From assembly GCA_041494805.1 (NCBI GenBank), contig JBGQBN010000006.1, positions 59,580-123,579 on the forward strand: DNA of 64,000 nt. The letters are read 5' to 3'. Positions 49,091 through 56,786 of the stretch are shown in pieces. The stretch comes from JBGQBN01 sp041494805 (GTDB taxonomy: Bacteria; Acidobacteriota; Terriglobia; Terriglobales; Acidobacteriaceae). Numbering within the stretch: position 1 is the stretch's first letter; each line of letters opens with the position of its first letter. The notes below the pieces were generated by a model, which made no database searches, had not been told where the DNA came from, and was given only the letters and a program-made list of their open reading frames with translations. Made by a program: the position numbers and the translations under genes.

Positions 49091-50023
49091 CTAGTGTCCT
49101 TGCTCTTCCAAAAACTTTTCGGCTTCCAGCGCGGCCATGCAGCCCGTACCTGCAGCCGTAATGGCCTGGCGGTAGCGGCGATCCTGCACATCGCCGCAGG
49201 CGTAGACGCCGGGCACGCGGGTTGATACGTAATCCTTCGTCTTTAGATAGCCATCCTGGTCGGTCTCTAGCTGGCCGGCGAACATCTTGGCGTTCGGAAT
49301 GTGCCCAATGCCCAGGAACATGGCGCTGGTGGGGAAATCCCAGACTTTGTTTGTCTTTGAATTGCGCAGCCTCAGGCCAGTGACTTCCTTCTTGGATACG
49401 TCATATACGTCTTCGACCGCGGTGTCGGTAAGGAACTCGATCTTAGGATTGTGCTGCGCACGATCAAGCATGATTTTGGAGGCGCGGAACTGATCGCGGC
49501 GGTGAATGAGCGTCACTTTTGTGGCAAACCGAGTGAGGAAAATCGCTTCTTCCATGGCGGAGTCGCCGCCGCCGATCACTGTTATTTCCTTGCCGGAGAA
49601 GAAGAATCCATCGCAGGTGGCGCAGGAGGAGACGCCATGTCCGATGAGCGTCTGCTCGTTGGGCAGACCCAACCAGCGGGCGGAGGCGCCGCTGGCGATG
49701 ATGAGCGTCCGGGTTTGAATGGTTTCCTTGCCGGCTTGCAGCGTGAACGGACGCTGGCTGAGGTCGGATTTGTCCACATGTCCCACTTTGTATTCGGCGC
49801 CAAAGCGTGAGGCTTGCTTGCGCATGTTCTCGACCAGTTCAGGCCCCTGAATGCCTTCAGGGAAGCCGGGAAAGTTCTCCACCAGCGTGGTGAGCGAGAG
49901 CTGGCCTCCGGGCTCGTGGCCTTCGAGCACGAGCGGTTTGAGGTTCGCGCGCGCGGTGTACAGCGCGGCGGTGTGGCCGGCACAGCCGGATCCGATGATG
50001 ACGACGTTGCGGATGTTGTCCAT
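49091..50023 (-). CDS. trxB: Thioredoxin reductase
   Basis: The 310-residue flavoprotein has the FAD site VVIIGSGCAGHTAALYTA, the redox pair in GVSSCATCDGFFFSGKEI, the NADPH site TVIGGGDSAMEEAIFL, and a C-terminal VYACGDVQDRRYRQAITAAG. It transfers electrons from NADPH to thioredoxin in the cytoplasm. Length and motif order are normal. It faces the acyl-CoA ligase gene tail-to-tail across 21 bases. Confidence 0.95.
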   Translation of the reverse strand: MDNIRNVVIIGSGCAGHTAALYTARANLKPLVLEGHEPGGQLSLTTLVENFPGFPEGIQGPELVENMRKQASRFGAEYKVGHVDKSDLSQRPFTLQAGKETIQTRTLIIASGASARWLGLPNEQTLIGHGVSSCATCDGFFFSGKEITVIGGGDSAMEEAIFLTRFATKVTLIHRRDQFRASKIMLDRAQHNPKIEFLTDTAVEDVYDVSKKEVTGLRLRNSKTNKVWDFPTSAMFLGIGHIPNAKMFAGQLETDQDGYLKTKDYVSTRVPGVYACGDVQDRRYRQAITAAGTGCMAALEAEKFLEEQGH

Positions 50024-50111
50024 AGAGTTCAGAGTTTAGATTGCAAATCTTGAATTTGGTTGCAACCTCAAGCGTTTAAAGCAGCAAAGATCACAAAGAA
50101 CGCAAAGAAAA

Positions 50112-50861
50112 TCACTTCTTTTCCGGTACAGGCTTTTTCGCCACTGGCTTGGCCGTCGGCTTGCGCCTCGGGGCAGTTAGCCCGCTGACGCGCAGCAGCT
50201 CGTCCGGCACGGTGTAACGCGCTCCCAGCAGGTGGCGGTAATTGGCTACGATCGCGGTTGCGTTCTGGAACAGCGGCTGGTAGAGACTTTGGTCCGGCGC
50301 CGGACCTGCTTCGGATCCAGAACACTGGGCCAGCACCACGGACGGTTTGCCGAAGCGCTCCAGTTTGATGCGGTTGGCGGGCGTATTGGTCGCGAGCATG
50401 GTCGCGGCCGTGGTCACGGAAGAGGCGCTGTCCTCGATCGAGACTTGCATCAGGTCTTTGGGATCGCGTACCCGGAATACCAGGGTCTCGACCATGTTTT
50501 GCCCGTCCTGGCTGAAAGAGTACTGGACGGTTGAGAACAGGGCTTGCACGGAAAATTCTCGGCGGATGCGCACCCAGATGGCGGTGGCCGGATCGGAAGA
50601 AAATTGCGCACTTTCGCCAGCCTGGAGAAATCCCGGCCTCTCTTCCAGGCTGGTGCGCCCACGGTCGACTTCGAAATCGGCACTTAAAAGAGGCTGCTTG
50701 GGAACCCGGGCGAGGGCAGAGGCAATCTCCTGCTGCTCCTCCGGTGAGGGGGAGCAGACGTTGAGCATGTTGACCTTGACCTGCGGCTGGGGCGGTTGCT
50801 GTGCCCTCGCCTGCAGTCCCAGGCTGAGGCTGATCAGGGCAGTCAGGATGTTTCGGAGCAC
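50112..50861 (-). CDS. Exported protein of unknown function
   Basis: The 249-residue protein has a signal peptide (RNILTALISLSLGLQARA). The body includes VNMLNVCSPSPEEQQEIASA, RREFSVQALFSTVQYSFSQD and DPKDLMQVSIEDSASSVTTA. A basic Pro/Lys tail (KPTAKPVAKKPVPEKK) ends it. No domain is recognised. It lies upstream of trxB on the same strand with a short repeat-like stretch between. Confidence 0.65.
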   Translation of the reverse strand: MLRNILTALISLSLGLQARAQQPPQPQVKVNMLNVCSPSPEEQQEIASALARVPKQPLLSADFEVDRGRTSLEERPGFLQAGESAQFSSDPATAIWVRIRREFSVQALFSTVQYSFSQDGQNMVETLVFRVRDPKDLMQVSIEDSASSVTTAATMLATNTPANRIKLERFGKPSVVLAQCSGSEAGPAPDQSLYQPLFQNATAIVANYRHLLGARYTVPDELLRVSGLTAPRRKPTAKPVAKKPVPEKK

Positions 50862-50884
50862 GGAGGGATTTTAGCAGGAGGCGG

Positions 50885-50978
50885 GGGAATCGGGCATCGG
50901 GCCCCCAGGCTTTAGGCCTTAGGTAGCACCTCTCAGCCTGAAACCGAGAGCTTGAAGCCCGTCGCCTGAAGCTCGATC
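50885..50978. repeat. 7-nt repeat element, GCCTGAA type
   Basis: GAATCGG/GCATCGG units are followed by GGCTTTA, GGCCTTA, GGTAGCA, then inverted-sense GCCTGAA, ACCGAGA, GCTTGAA, GCCCGTC, GCCTGAA, GCTCGAT in step of 7. Related units recur after the next small gene at 51194-51240 (CCCGAAG, CCTGGAG, CCTGAAG). Thus the 66-residue gene is framed by the same repeat type. Confidence 0.65.
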
Positions 50979-50995
50979 CAAAGTAGAATCACTTC

Positions 50996-51196
50996 ATGGC
51001 GAATTTGACTTTGATTTATGGATTGCGGTTGTTGCCCTCGGACGAAGTGGCGGAGGTAGGGGACGCTACATTGAAACTGAAAAACGGTCGCGAGGCGCGG
51101 GTCACCATGCACGTCCTCGAAGGCAGCAAGGATGAGATCGAGAAGCAATTGAAGACCAGCCTGGAGGCGTTCTTCGATTTTTACCCGGAAATCTGA
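50996..51196 (+). CDS. Small unknown protein (66 residues)
   Basis: The product reads like a folded alpha/beta protein: NLTLIYGLRLLPSDEVAEVG, LKLKNGREARVTMHVLEGSK, DEIEKQLKTSLEAFFDFYPE. No family is recognised. No strong ribosome site precedes the ATG at 50996. It stands 77 bases before the phosphatase gene on the same strand, with 7-nt repeats on both sides. Confidence 0.6.
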   Translation: MANLTLIYGLRLLPSDEVAEVGDATLKLKNGREARVTMHVLEGSKDEIEKQLKTSLEAFFDFYPEI

Positions 51197-51240
51197 AGGC
51201 AGGCGGTCGGACCCGAAGCCTGGAGCCTGAAGCCCTGATT
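51194..51240. repeat. 7-nt repeat tract, CCTGAAG type
   Basis: Units GGCAGGC, GGTCGGA, CCCGAAG, CCTGGAG, CCTGAAG, CCCTGAT follow in step of 7 between the small gene and the phosphatase gene. It is the third arm of the set at 50885-50978. Confidence 0.6.
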
Positions 51241-51273
51241 CACGGGCCGCATCTATAATCAACCCTGGACCTC

Positions 51274-53460
51274 ATGGAACTGCCCTACCGCTATCTGCGT
51301 TTTCGGCTGAGCCAGGCGGGATTGCTGCCGACCAGCAAAGTCGCGTATACCGCCTGCTACCTGCTGGGACTGGATCTGCTTCTGTTTGCTTTGCAGAAGA
51401 TGCTTGGGCTGTTCAAAGTTTCCTACGGCCAGAGTCTGGGCGGATGGATAAGCTTTCTGAGCTTCGTAGCAGTTTTTCTCCTCGCCATTCTGGCTTACCG
51501 CTGGCTGAAAGCGAAACTGCTGTGGCGGCTGCGCAACCGGCTGATCGTGACCTATGTGTTCATCGGAGTCATCCCGGCCGTGCTGCTGGTGGCCATGGCG
51601 GCGGCATCTCTTTACCTGTTTTCCGGACAGTTTGCCAACTTCGTCGTGACCTCGGAACTCAACTCCCAGCTGCGAAGCATGCAGGCGGTGAATGCGGCGA
51701 TTGCCAACGAGCTTGCGGCCCGGCTGGAACGTGGGGAACCGGGCATGCCCGAGTCGCTGGAGGGACTGCGGCGGCATGATCCGGCATGGGCTGATCATCA
51801 AGTGTGCGCCTGGCTGGACGCCAAGATGCTCCCCTTGTGCGGCAGCACGCCACCGTTTTCTTTGCCGGTTTCGCTGTCTTCCCCGTTTCGCGAGATTGTT
51901 CGCGACCGGGGAAACTTGTCTCTCCGAACTGCGGCCACGCTTCCGGTGCGCGGCCAGAAGCTGACCGTCATTTCCAGTCAGCCCCTGGACAAGGGCCTGA
52001 CGGAAAAGATCGCGACTGATTTGGGCGAGATCACGTTGTACGCCTCTGGATTTGATGTGGCGAACGACGAAGAACAGCCGGGCGGGCAAGCTAAATCGAA
52101 GCCGCTGATTGCGGCGGGGACTTCCAAGAACGACGGGTCCGTGATACGTCCCGGACAGCAGGGCATGGTAGTGGAGGGTGGAAGCGAAACCCTTCGTCCC
52201 ACGTTCACCGCGGGTTTGCTGCCCACGGCCACGGGCGCCTTCGACCGCGAAATCACGTTTGGGACGCCATTGCCGGTGGTGGATTGGGCTACCGGGGAGC
52301 AAAGGAAAGCGGGAGCGCTGCTGCGGGTACAGACGCGGCCGTCCATACTCTATGCCCGGCTGTTTGCCGCGCTGGGAGATTTCGCCAAGGGGGTGGAGGT
52401 CATCCTGCTCGCCTTGGCCATTATCCTGGGTGTAATCCTGCTTCCCCTGGCGTTGCTGATTGGCGTGCGCCTGACGCGCACGGTGACGCGGGCCGTGGCC
52501 CAGCTCTACGACGCCACCAAGCACATCAATCGGGGCGACTTCAGTCACCGCATTCCGGTGAAGTCCAGCGACCAGCTGGCTACGCTGGCGAACTCGTTCA
52601 ACTCCATGACGGCCTCGATCGAGAAATTAATCGAGGAGCAGAAAGAAAAGCAGCGGCTGCAGAACGAGTTGGCCATCGCGCAGGAAGTGCAGGCACAGCT
52701 CTTCCCGCAGCACATTTCACAACTGGCATCGCTGGAAGTACATGGCTTCTGCCGGCCGGCGCGCACGGTCAGTGGCGACTACTACGACTTCCTGACGGTG
52801 CATTCGGACAAGCTGCTCCTGGCGGTGGGCGACGTCAGCGGGAAGGGAATTTCGGCGGCCCTGCTGATGGCAACCATCCACTCGGCGGTGCGCGCCTACA
52901 GTCTGGAGGGCATCCCCGCGCTGCGTCAGCCGGTCGCGGTGGGGGCAGGTTCGGGGTCGGGCATGATGCTGGCTTCGGGGCCGCAGGGTGCGGAAATGTC
53001 TCCGGGAACGCTGCTTTCGCTGCTCAACCATCAGCTCTACGAGAGTACGCCGGCGGAAAAGTATGCGACGTTGTTCCTCGGCATCTACGATGGGCAACAG
53101 AGAACGCTCCTCTACAGCAATGCGGGACACTTGCCGCCGATCATCCTGGGCGAGGATGGTTCGCTGCGAAAACTGGAATGCGGCGGCACCGTGATTGGCT
53201 TGTTTGACCACCGCAGTTACGACGAGGGCTCGGTTCAACTGCACTGCGGTGAAATCTTCCTGGCTTACAGCGACGGCGTCACCGAGCCGGAAAATGACTT
53301 CGGTGAATTCGGCGAACAGCGGCTGATTGAACTGGTGCGGGAGAACCGGCAGCTGCCACTGGCAAAAATCACAGAAATTGTGACGGCCGCGGTGGACGAC
53401 TGGATCGGCGCCAACGAGCAACCCGACGACGTGACATTAGTATTGGCGAGGGCCCGGTAG
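51274..53460 (+). CDS. Membrane SpoIIE/PP2C-type phosphatase with HAMP domain
   Basis: The 728-residue protein has several membrane helices in the first 130 residues (around LLALDLLLFALQKML-like stretches and VIPAVLLVAMAAASLYLFSG). A large outer region follows, then another helix near 370-400 (VILLALAIILGVILLPLALL). A HAMP domain (HINRGDFSHRIPVKSSDQLA), a linker coiled coil (QNELAIAQEVQAQLFPQ) and a PP2C domain end it. The metal Asp residues lie in SGDYYDFL, LAVGDVSGKGISAALLM, LAYSDGVTEPEN and QPDDVTLVLA. It likely dephosphorylates an anti-anti-sigma factor. Confidence 0.93.
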   Translation: MELPYRYLRFRLSQAGLLPTSKVAYTACYLLGLDLLLFALQKMLGLFKVSYGQSLGGWISFLSFVAVFLLAILAYRWLKAKLLWRLRNRLIVTYVFIGVIPAVLLVAMAAASLYLFSGQFANFVVTSELNSQLRSMQAVNAAIANELAARLERGEPGMPESLEGLRRHDPAWADHQVCAWLDAKMLPLCGSTPPFSLPVSLSSPFREIVRDRGNLSLRTAATLPVRGQKLTVISSQPLDKGLTEKIATDLGEITLYASGFDVANDEEQPGGQAKSKPLIAAGTSKNDGSVIRPGQQGMVVEGGSETLRPTFTAGLLPTATGAFDREITFGTPLPVVDWATGEQRKAGALLRVQTRPSILYARLFAALGDFAKGVEVILLALAIILGVILLPLALLIGVRLTRTVTRAVAQLYDATKHINRGDFSHRIPVKSSDQLATLANSFNSMTASIEKLIEEQKEKQRLQNELAIAQEVQAQLFPQHISQLASLEVHGFCRPARTVSGDYYDFLTVHSDKLLLAVGDVSGKGISAALLMATIHSAVRAYSLEGIPALRQPVAVGAGSGSGMMLASGPQGAEMSPGTLLSLLNHQLYESTPAEKYATLFLGIYDGQQRTLLYSNAGHLPPIILGEDGSLRKLECGGTVIGLFDHRSYDEGSVQLHCGEIFLAYSDGVTEPENDFGEFGEQRLIELVRENRQLPLAKITEIVTAAVDDWIGANEQPDDVTLVLARAR

Positions 53461-53652
53461 CCTGGCCGAAAATGGATCGGGGCAGCCATTCGACAGTCGG
53501 GGGCTGGCTCTTGCTGAACCCAGCGCGCACCGCAACCGGAACGGCTACCCCGGTGCTCCGCGCGCACCCGCAGTACAGAACAGGCACGCCCCGCGCGGAG
53601 CAAACTTTTGTTATCAGGCTTTACAGGGTGAGTCAGGAACGAGAGGGGACGG

Positions 53653-53937
53653 TTAACAAATCAATGTGCACAGCAGGGACAAACGGGAAACTGCGCTAGG
53701 TGGAGCGGGTGCATCGCTGATCTCGACTTGCGCGTCCGCGATTCGGTCGGGGAGGGGCATCCGGGCAAGAGTGGCGAGCAGCGGCCGGACGGGCGCGGAG
53801 GAAAAACGTGCCTTCACGGCTACCGGAGCTGTTCCGCCATGAAAAGTAAAAGCGGGCAGATCCACCTGGGGCAGCACCAGGATGGTGGCGAACAACGCCA
53901 GTTCAAATATGAGCAGCGCCCACTGCCATCGCTTCAT
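53653..53937 (-). CDS. Small membrane-anchored protein, doubtful
   Basis: The 94-residue frame begins with a plausible membrane helix or signal (RWQWALLIFELALFATILVL), then a Pro/Ala-rich part. It could be a small exported protein. No strong ribosome site or homology is seen. The preceding 192 bases after the phosphatase gene hold nothing recognised. Confidence 0.4.
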   Translation of the reverse strand: MKRWQWALLIFELALFATILVLPQVDLPAFTFHGGTAPVAVKARFSSAPVRPLLATLARMPLPDRIADAQVEISDAPAPPSAVSRLSLLCTLIC

Positions 53938-54109
53938 AGAAGCACTCTGACTCCACGGGCCAATAGAAAATTACTTTGATTCCGCACGGCCTGTCAATAC
54001 TGGACTTTCGACTCTCCCGGAGTGATGTCCTTTGAATACTATAGGTCCGACGGGAGATGACACGGGGACTCGCGATTCTTGATTCCTGCGGAGCCCCATT
54101 TATCCAACC

Positions 54110-54517
54110 TCAACGATGAACAAAACTGTATGTCACTCCATATGCGGAGTCGACGCTGGCGACGACCATGAAGGCGCGCTCCAGTTTGTGGTGTCCGGTT
54201 CTATGGAAAAGGTAGCTGATTCCCAGCACCCCAGCAGCTCCTCCGCCAAAGAAAACCAGCTGGCCAGCGGTACCGCTTTCGCATAGAGCCTTCCCCGTGG
54301 GGTTCAGTTCCCTTCCACCTCGGCTCAGGTTGTGGTGGGTAATGCCGAAGTCCAAGGCTTCCAGGCTCCCATGAATGAGGAAGAGGGTTCGGTTTTTTCC
54401 ATCCCAGAAGTCGTGATGCGAGGGCGCCTCGGGTAGCCCTTTTTGATCCTCCGCGCAGGCGGTCCCGCCGAACACCAGCAGGGCCAGCAAAACGAGCAGT
54501 TTCTTGCCGTGTCGCAC
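54110..54517 (-). CDS. Small membrane protein of unknown function
   Basis: The 135-residue protein has a signal peptide with a possible lipobox-like end (LLVLLALLVFGGTACAE). The mature part has helices LIHGSLEALDFGITHHNLSR, LVFFGGGAAGVLGISYLF and FMVVASVDSAYGVTYSF. The His-rich pattern and Gly-rich helix recall small DUF proteins of Acidobacteriota, but no name is given. It is likely in the envelope. Confidence 0.65.
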   Translation of the reverse strand: MRHGKKLLVLLALLVFGGTACAEDQKGLPEAPSHHDFWDGKNRTLFLIHGSLEALDFGITHHNLSRGGRELNPTGKALCESGTAGQLVFFGGGAAGVLGISYLFHRTGHHKLERAFMVVASVDSAYGVTYSFVHR

Positions 54518-54665
54518 GGGGACAGGTTACGGGGCAAACTGCGGACCTAACGAGATCACGTAGGTATGCCGGGGACCTTCGGGCAACCGGATCGGGAATG
54601 GCTTCCCGAGCTGCGCTCACTTGGACAGCCGGGGGCGGCTCTCCCTTCGTGAATCTTGCCCCTTC

Positions 54666-55721
54666 TTACGGTTTCGATTGCTTCGGCACAATCGTCACCC
54701 GCGACGTTGCCTGTTGCCCTTTTTCCATGCCGCCGATGATCACCAGGCCTTGCGACGTCACTACTAAACCGCGGTGATCCATAGTTGGGTTGGAGGTGTT
54801 CTGGTTGATCGTTTCCCACTTGTTCGTGCGCAGGTCAAAGGCAAAGGTCATAGACGATGGTTCCGAGGGTTTGCCATCGTAGCCGACGCCGTTGTAGTTG
54901 TAGGGGTTGTCAGTGCCACCGGCGAAGTAAACCGCGTGGTCCTTCTCTGAGCCGCCTGCCGCGATGCGGTAGCGGGCCGGGCCGGGATGATTGGGCAGTT
55001 TGGTCCACTCAATCTTGGTGGGATCGCTGTGATTGATTTTGCCCAGCCAGCATTCATCCGAGGCTACGTACTTGGGCTGATTTCCGGAGGGATTTTTGTG
55101 GACGCCATCCACATAAACAATGGTGTCATCCACTATGGCACCGGCGTGGCCGAAAACGGGTGTGCCGGGAATGGGCGTGGCTTCCTTCCATTTATTTTCT
55201 TTCGCGTCGTAGAGCTGGACATTGGGTACAGCGTCCGTCTTCGACCAGCCGCTGACCAGGTAGATGTAGCGATCGCGATACACACCCACGATGGAATCAT
55301 CCACCGGCACGGGGATGTCTGCACCGCGGAACCAGTGGTCGGTAAGAGGCTGATATACGTTGACATCGGGCAGGGTGACTTCCCCGCCCTGCGGGCCCAC
55401 CACGTAGCCGCCGAAGAGAAAGACGTGGTCACGCGCGCCCACGGCGGCAGCTGCGATGCGGCCGACCGGTCCGGGAATAGCGTGGATTTGTGTCCACTTC
55501 CCCGTGTCCACATCCAGAGCGTAAGCGGAGTTGGTGATCGCGTCCCACGTCTTTTTCGGCCCCATGCCCATGAAGGAGAAGAGCAGAAACTGTCCGTGCG
55601 TCTTGAGACTAGCCACGGCATTGTTGGAAACGGGCGCTGGTAGCGGATCGAATTTGGGCGCAGCGGCGAACAGCCAGCCAGTCAAGAGAACGAGCAGGAG
55701 GAATGCAAAACGCGGTTTCAT
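54666..55721 (-). CDS. Secreted Kelch-repeat protein
   Basis: The 351-residue protein has a signal peptide (RFAFLLLVLLTGWLFAAA). Kelch-type blades follow: AVGARDHVFLFGGYVVGPQG, YRDRYIYLVSGWSKTD, AGAIVDDTIVYVDGVHKNPS, KDHAVYFAGGTDNPYNYNG, TSQGLVIIGGMEKGQQAT. Kelch propellers bind proteins or sugars; no catalytic site was found. ATG 55721 gives the signal peptide start. Confidence 0.82.
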   Translation of the reverse strand: MKPRFAFLLLVLLTGWLFAAAPKFDPLPAPVSNNAVASLKTHGQFLLFSFMGMGPKKTWDAITNSAYALDVDTGKWTQIHAIPGPVGRIAAAAVGARDHVFLFGGYVVGPQGGEVTLPDVNVYQPLTDHWFRGADIPVPVDDSIVGVYRDRYIYLVSGWSKTDAVPNVQLYDAKENKWKEATPIPGTPVFGHAGAIVDDTIVYVDGVHKNPSGNQPKYVASDECWLGKINHSDPTKIEWTKLPNHPGPARYRIAAGGSEKDHAVYFAGGTDNPYNYNGVGYDGKPSEPSSMTFAFDLRTNKWETINQNTSNPTMDHRGLVVTSQGLVIIGGMEKGQQATSRVTIVPKQSKP

Positions 55722-55811
55722 TGATTCCAATATAAGCGTTCGGACGGCGGCACAGGAAGTCCACCCCAACCATGGCGGCACGGATAGGAGCGGGAGAACG
55801 CAGCTCCAATT

Positions 55812-56735
55812 TCAGAAGGGTGGCGCAACTGCAGCGGTTGACGGTGACATTTCCAGAGGTTCTGGGATTGCACTCGGCGTGGATGCCCTGCGTTCGTACC
55901 AGACGGTCTCGCTGGCCCGCTGCCAGAATCGGGTTCCAATCCACCACAACAATACAAGTTCGAACACAAAGAACGTGAGTCCCACGCGCTGCCCCGGGAT
56001 TCTGACCCAGATCCATAGCGCGAGCGCCAGACCCAGCCAGGCCAGGAAGCTGATGCGGAAATACAACCAGAACAACGAGCCGAAGTTGTCGAAGGTAAGT
56101 TTGAAAGCGCGAGTCAGGGTGCGCCGCATGGCGCACTCGTCCTCGGCGACGGCGCGCACTTGCGCCATGTCGAACAAAAGACGGACGGCCATCGACAGAA
56201 ACAGAACAAGGAGCATGCCGCCGAGTTGCACCCAGAAGCCGAGTTTCTCCCGGGGCGAGTCGGAGGCCAGGGTTCCCGACCACTTATCCACGGCCCAAGC
56301 CAGGATTGCAACCGGCACGAGCACGATCAACATGAAGATCAGCAGCCGGACCCAGCGCCAGAAGAAGGCGCCGCAGGCTTGAAAGAATTCACCCGTGGGC
56401 AGCTTGCGGCCGGCACGATAGGCTTCGAGTACGCCGCCGGTGAGAAACAGCGCGAACACGAAGAAGACCAGGGCGAACAGAACCGAACCGGAAAACTTTG
56501 ACCACATGGCCACGTCAGGATTCCCCGCCAACTCGAAGAACGCAACCACGTCAAAGCCCTGGTAAAGACTTTGGGAATGGAGACTGTGGTCCGCCACGGC
56601 GCCCACGCGCGATGCCATGGGAACCGTGCCAAAGGCTGCGAGAACCAGGTTCACGATGAAAAGCCACCATAGCACGCGCTGATATCGCCACACGCGGCGG
56701 GCGCCTTCGGCAAGGATTTTGTTTGCGTCGGACAT
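55812..56735 (-). CDS. Integral membrane protein of unknown function
   Basis: The 307-residue protein has about five to six membrane helices, including RVLWWLFIVNLVLAAFGTVP, SVLFALVFFVFALFLTGGVL, LLIFMLIVLVPVAILAWAVD, LGGMLLVLFLSMAVRLLFD and RVGLTFFVFELVLLWW. The segment YRAGRKLPTGEFFQACGAFF and the arrangement recall uncharacterised DUF families. It lies downstream of the M1-type peptidase region but on its own transcript side; function unknown. Confidence 0.68.
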   Translation of the reverse strand: MSDANKILAEGARRVWRYQRVLWWLFIVNLVLAAFGTVPMASRVGAVADHSLHSQSLYQGFDVVAFFELAGNPDVAMWSKFSGSVLFALVFFVFALFLTGGVLEAYRAGRKLPTGEFFQACGAFFWRWVRLLIFMLIVLVPVAILAWAVDKWSGTLASDSPREKLGFWVQLGGMLLVLFLSMAVRLLFDMAQVRAVAEDECAMRRTLTRAFKLTFDNFGSLFWLYFRISFLAWLGLALALWIWVRIPGQRVGLTFFVFELVLLWWIGTRFWQRASETVWYERRASTPSAIPEPLEMSPSTAAVAPPF

Positions 56736-56745
56736 GGGTTCGCTA

Positions 56746-56781
56746 ATCCTCAGTTCTCGGTTCTCAGTTCCTGGTTGTCAG
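56746..56781. repeat. 7-nt repeat tract, CTGAGAA type
   Basis: On the plus strand, units AATCCTC, AGTTCTC, GGTTCTC, AGTTCCT, GGTTGTC step by 7; on the minus strand this is the CTGAGAA type. It stands between the M1-type peptidase stop and the start of the membrane protein gene. The run ends about five bases from the peptidase stop. Confidence 0.62.
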
Positions 56782-56786
56782 CCCGC

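Noticed and set aside
52284..53207. Gly/Arg-rich protein inside the phosphatase gene
   Set aside because: It is a frame shadow; the PP2C motifs are in the other frame.
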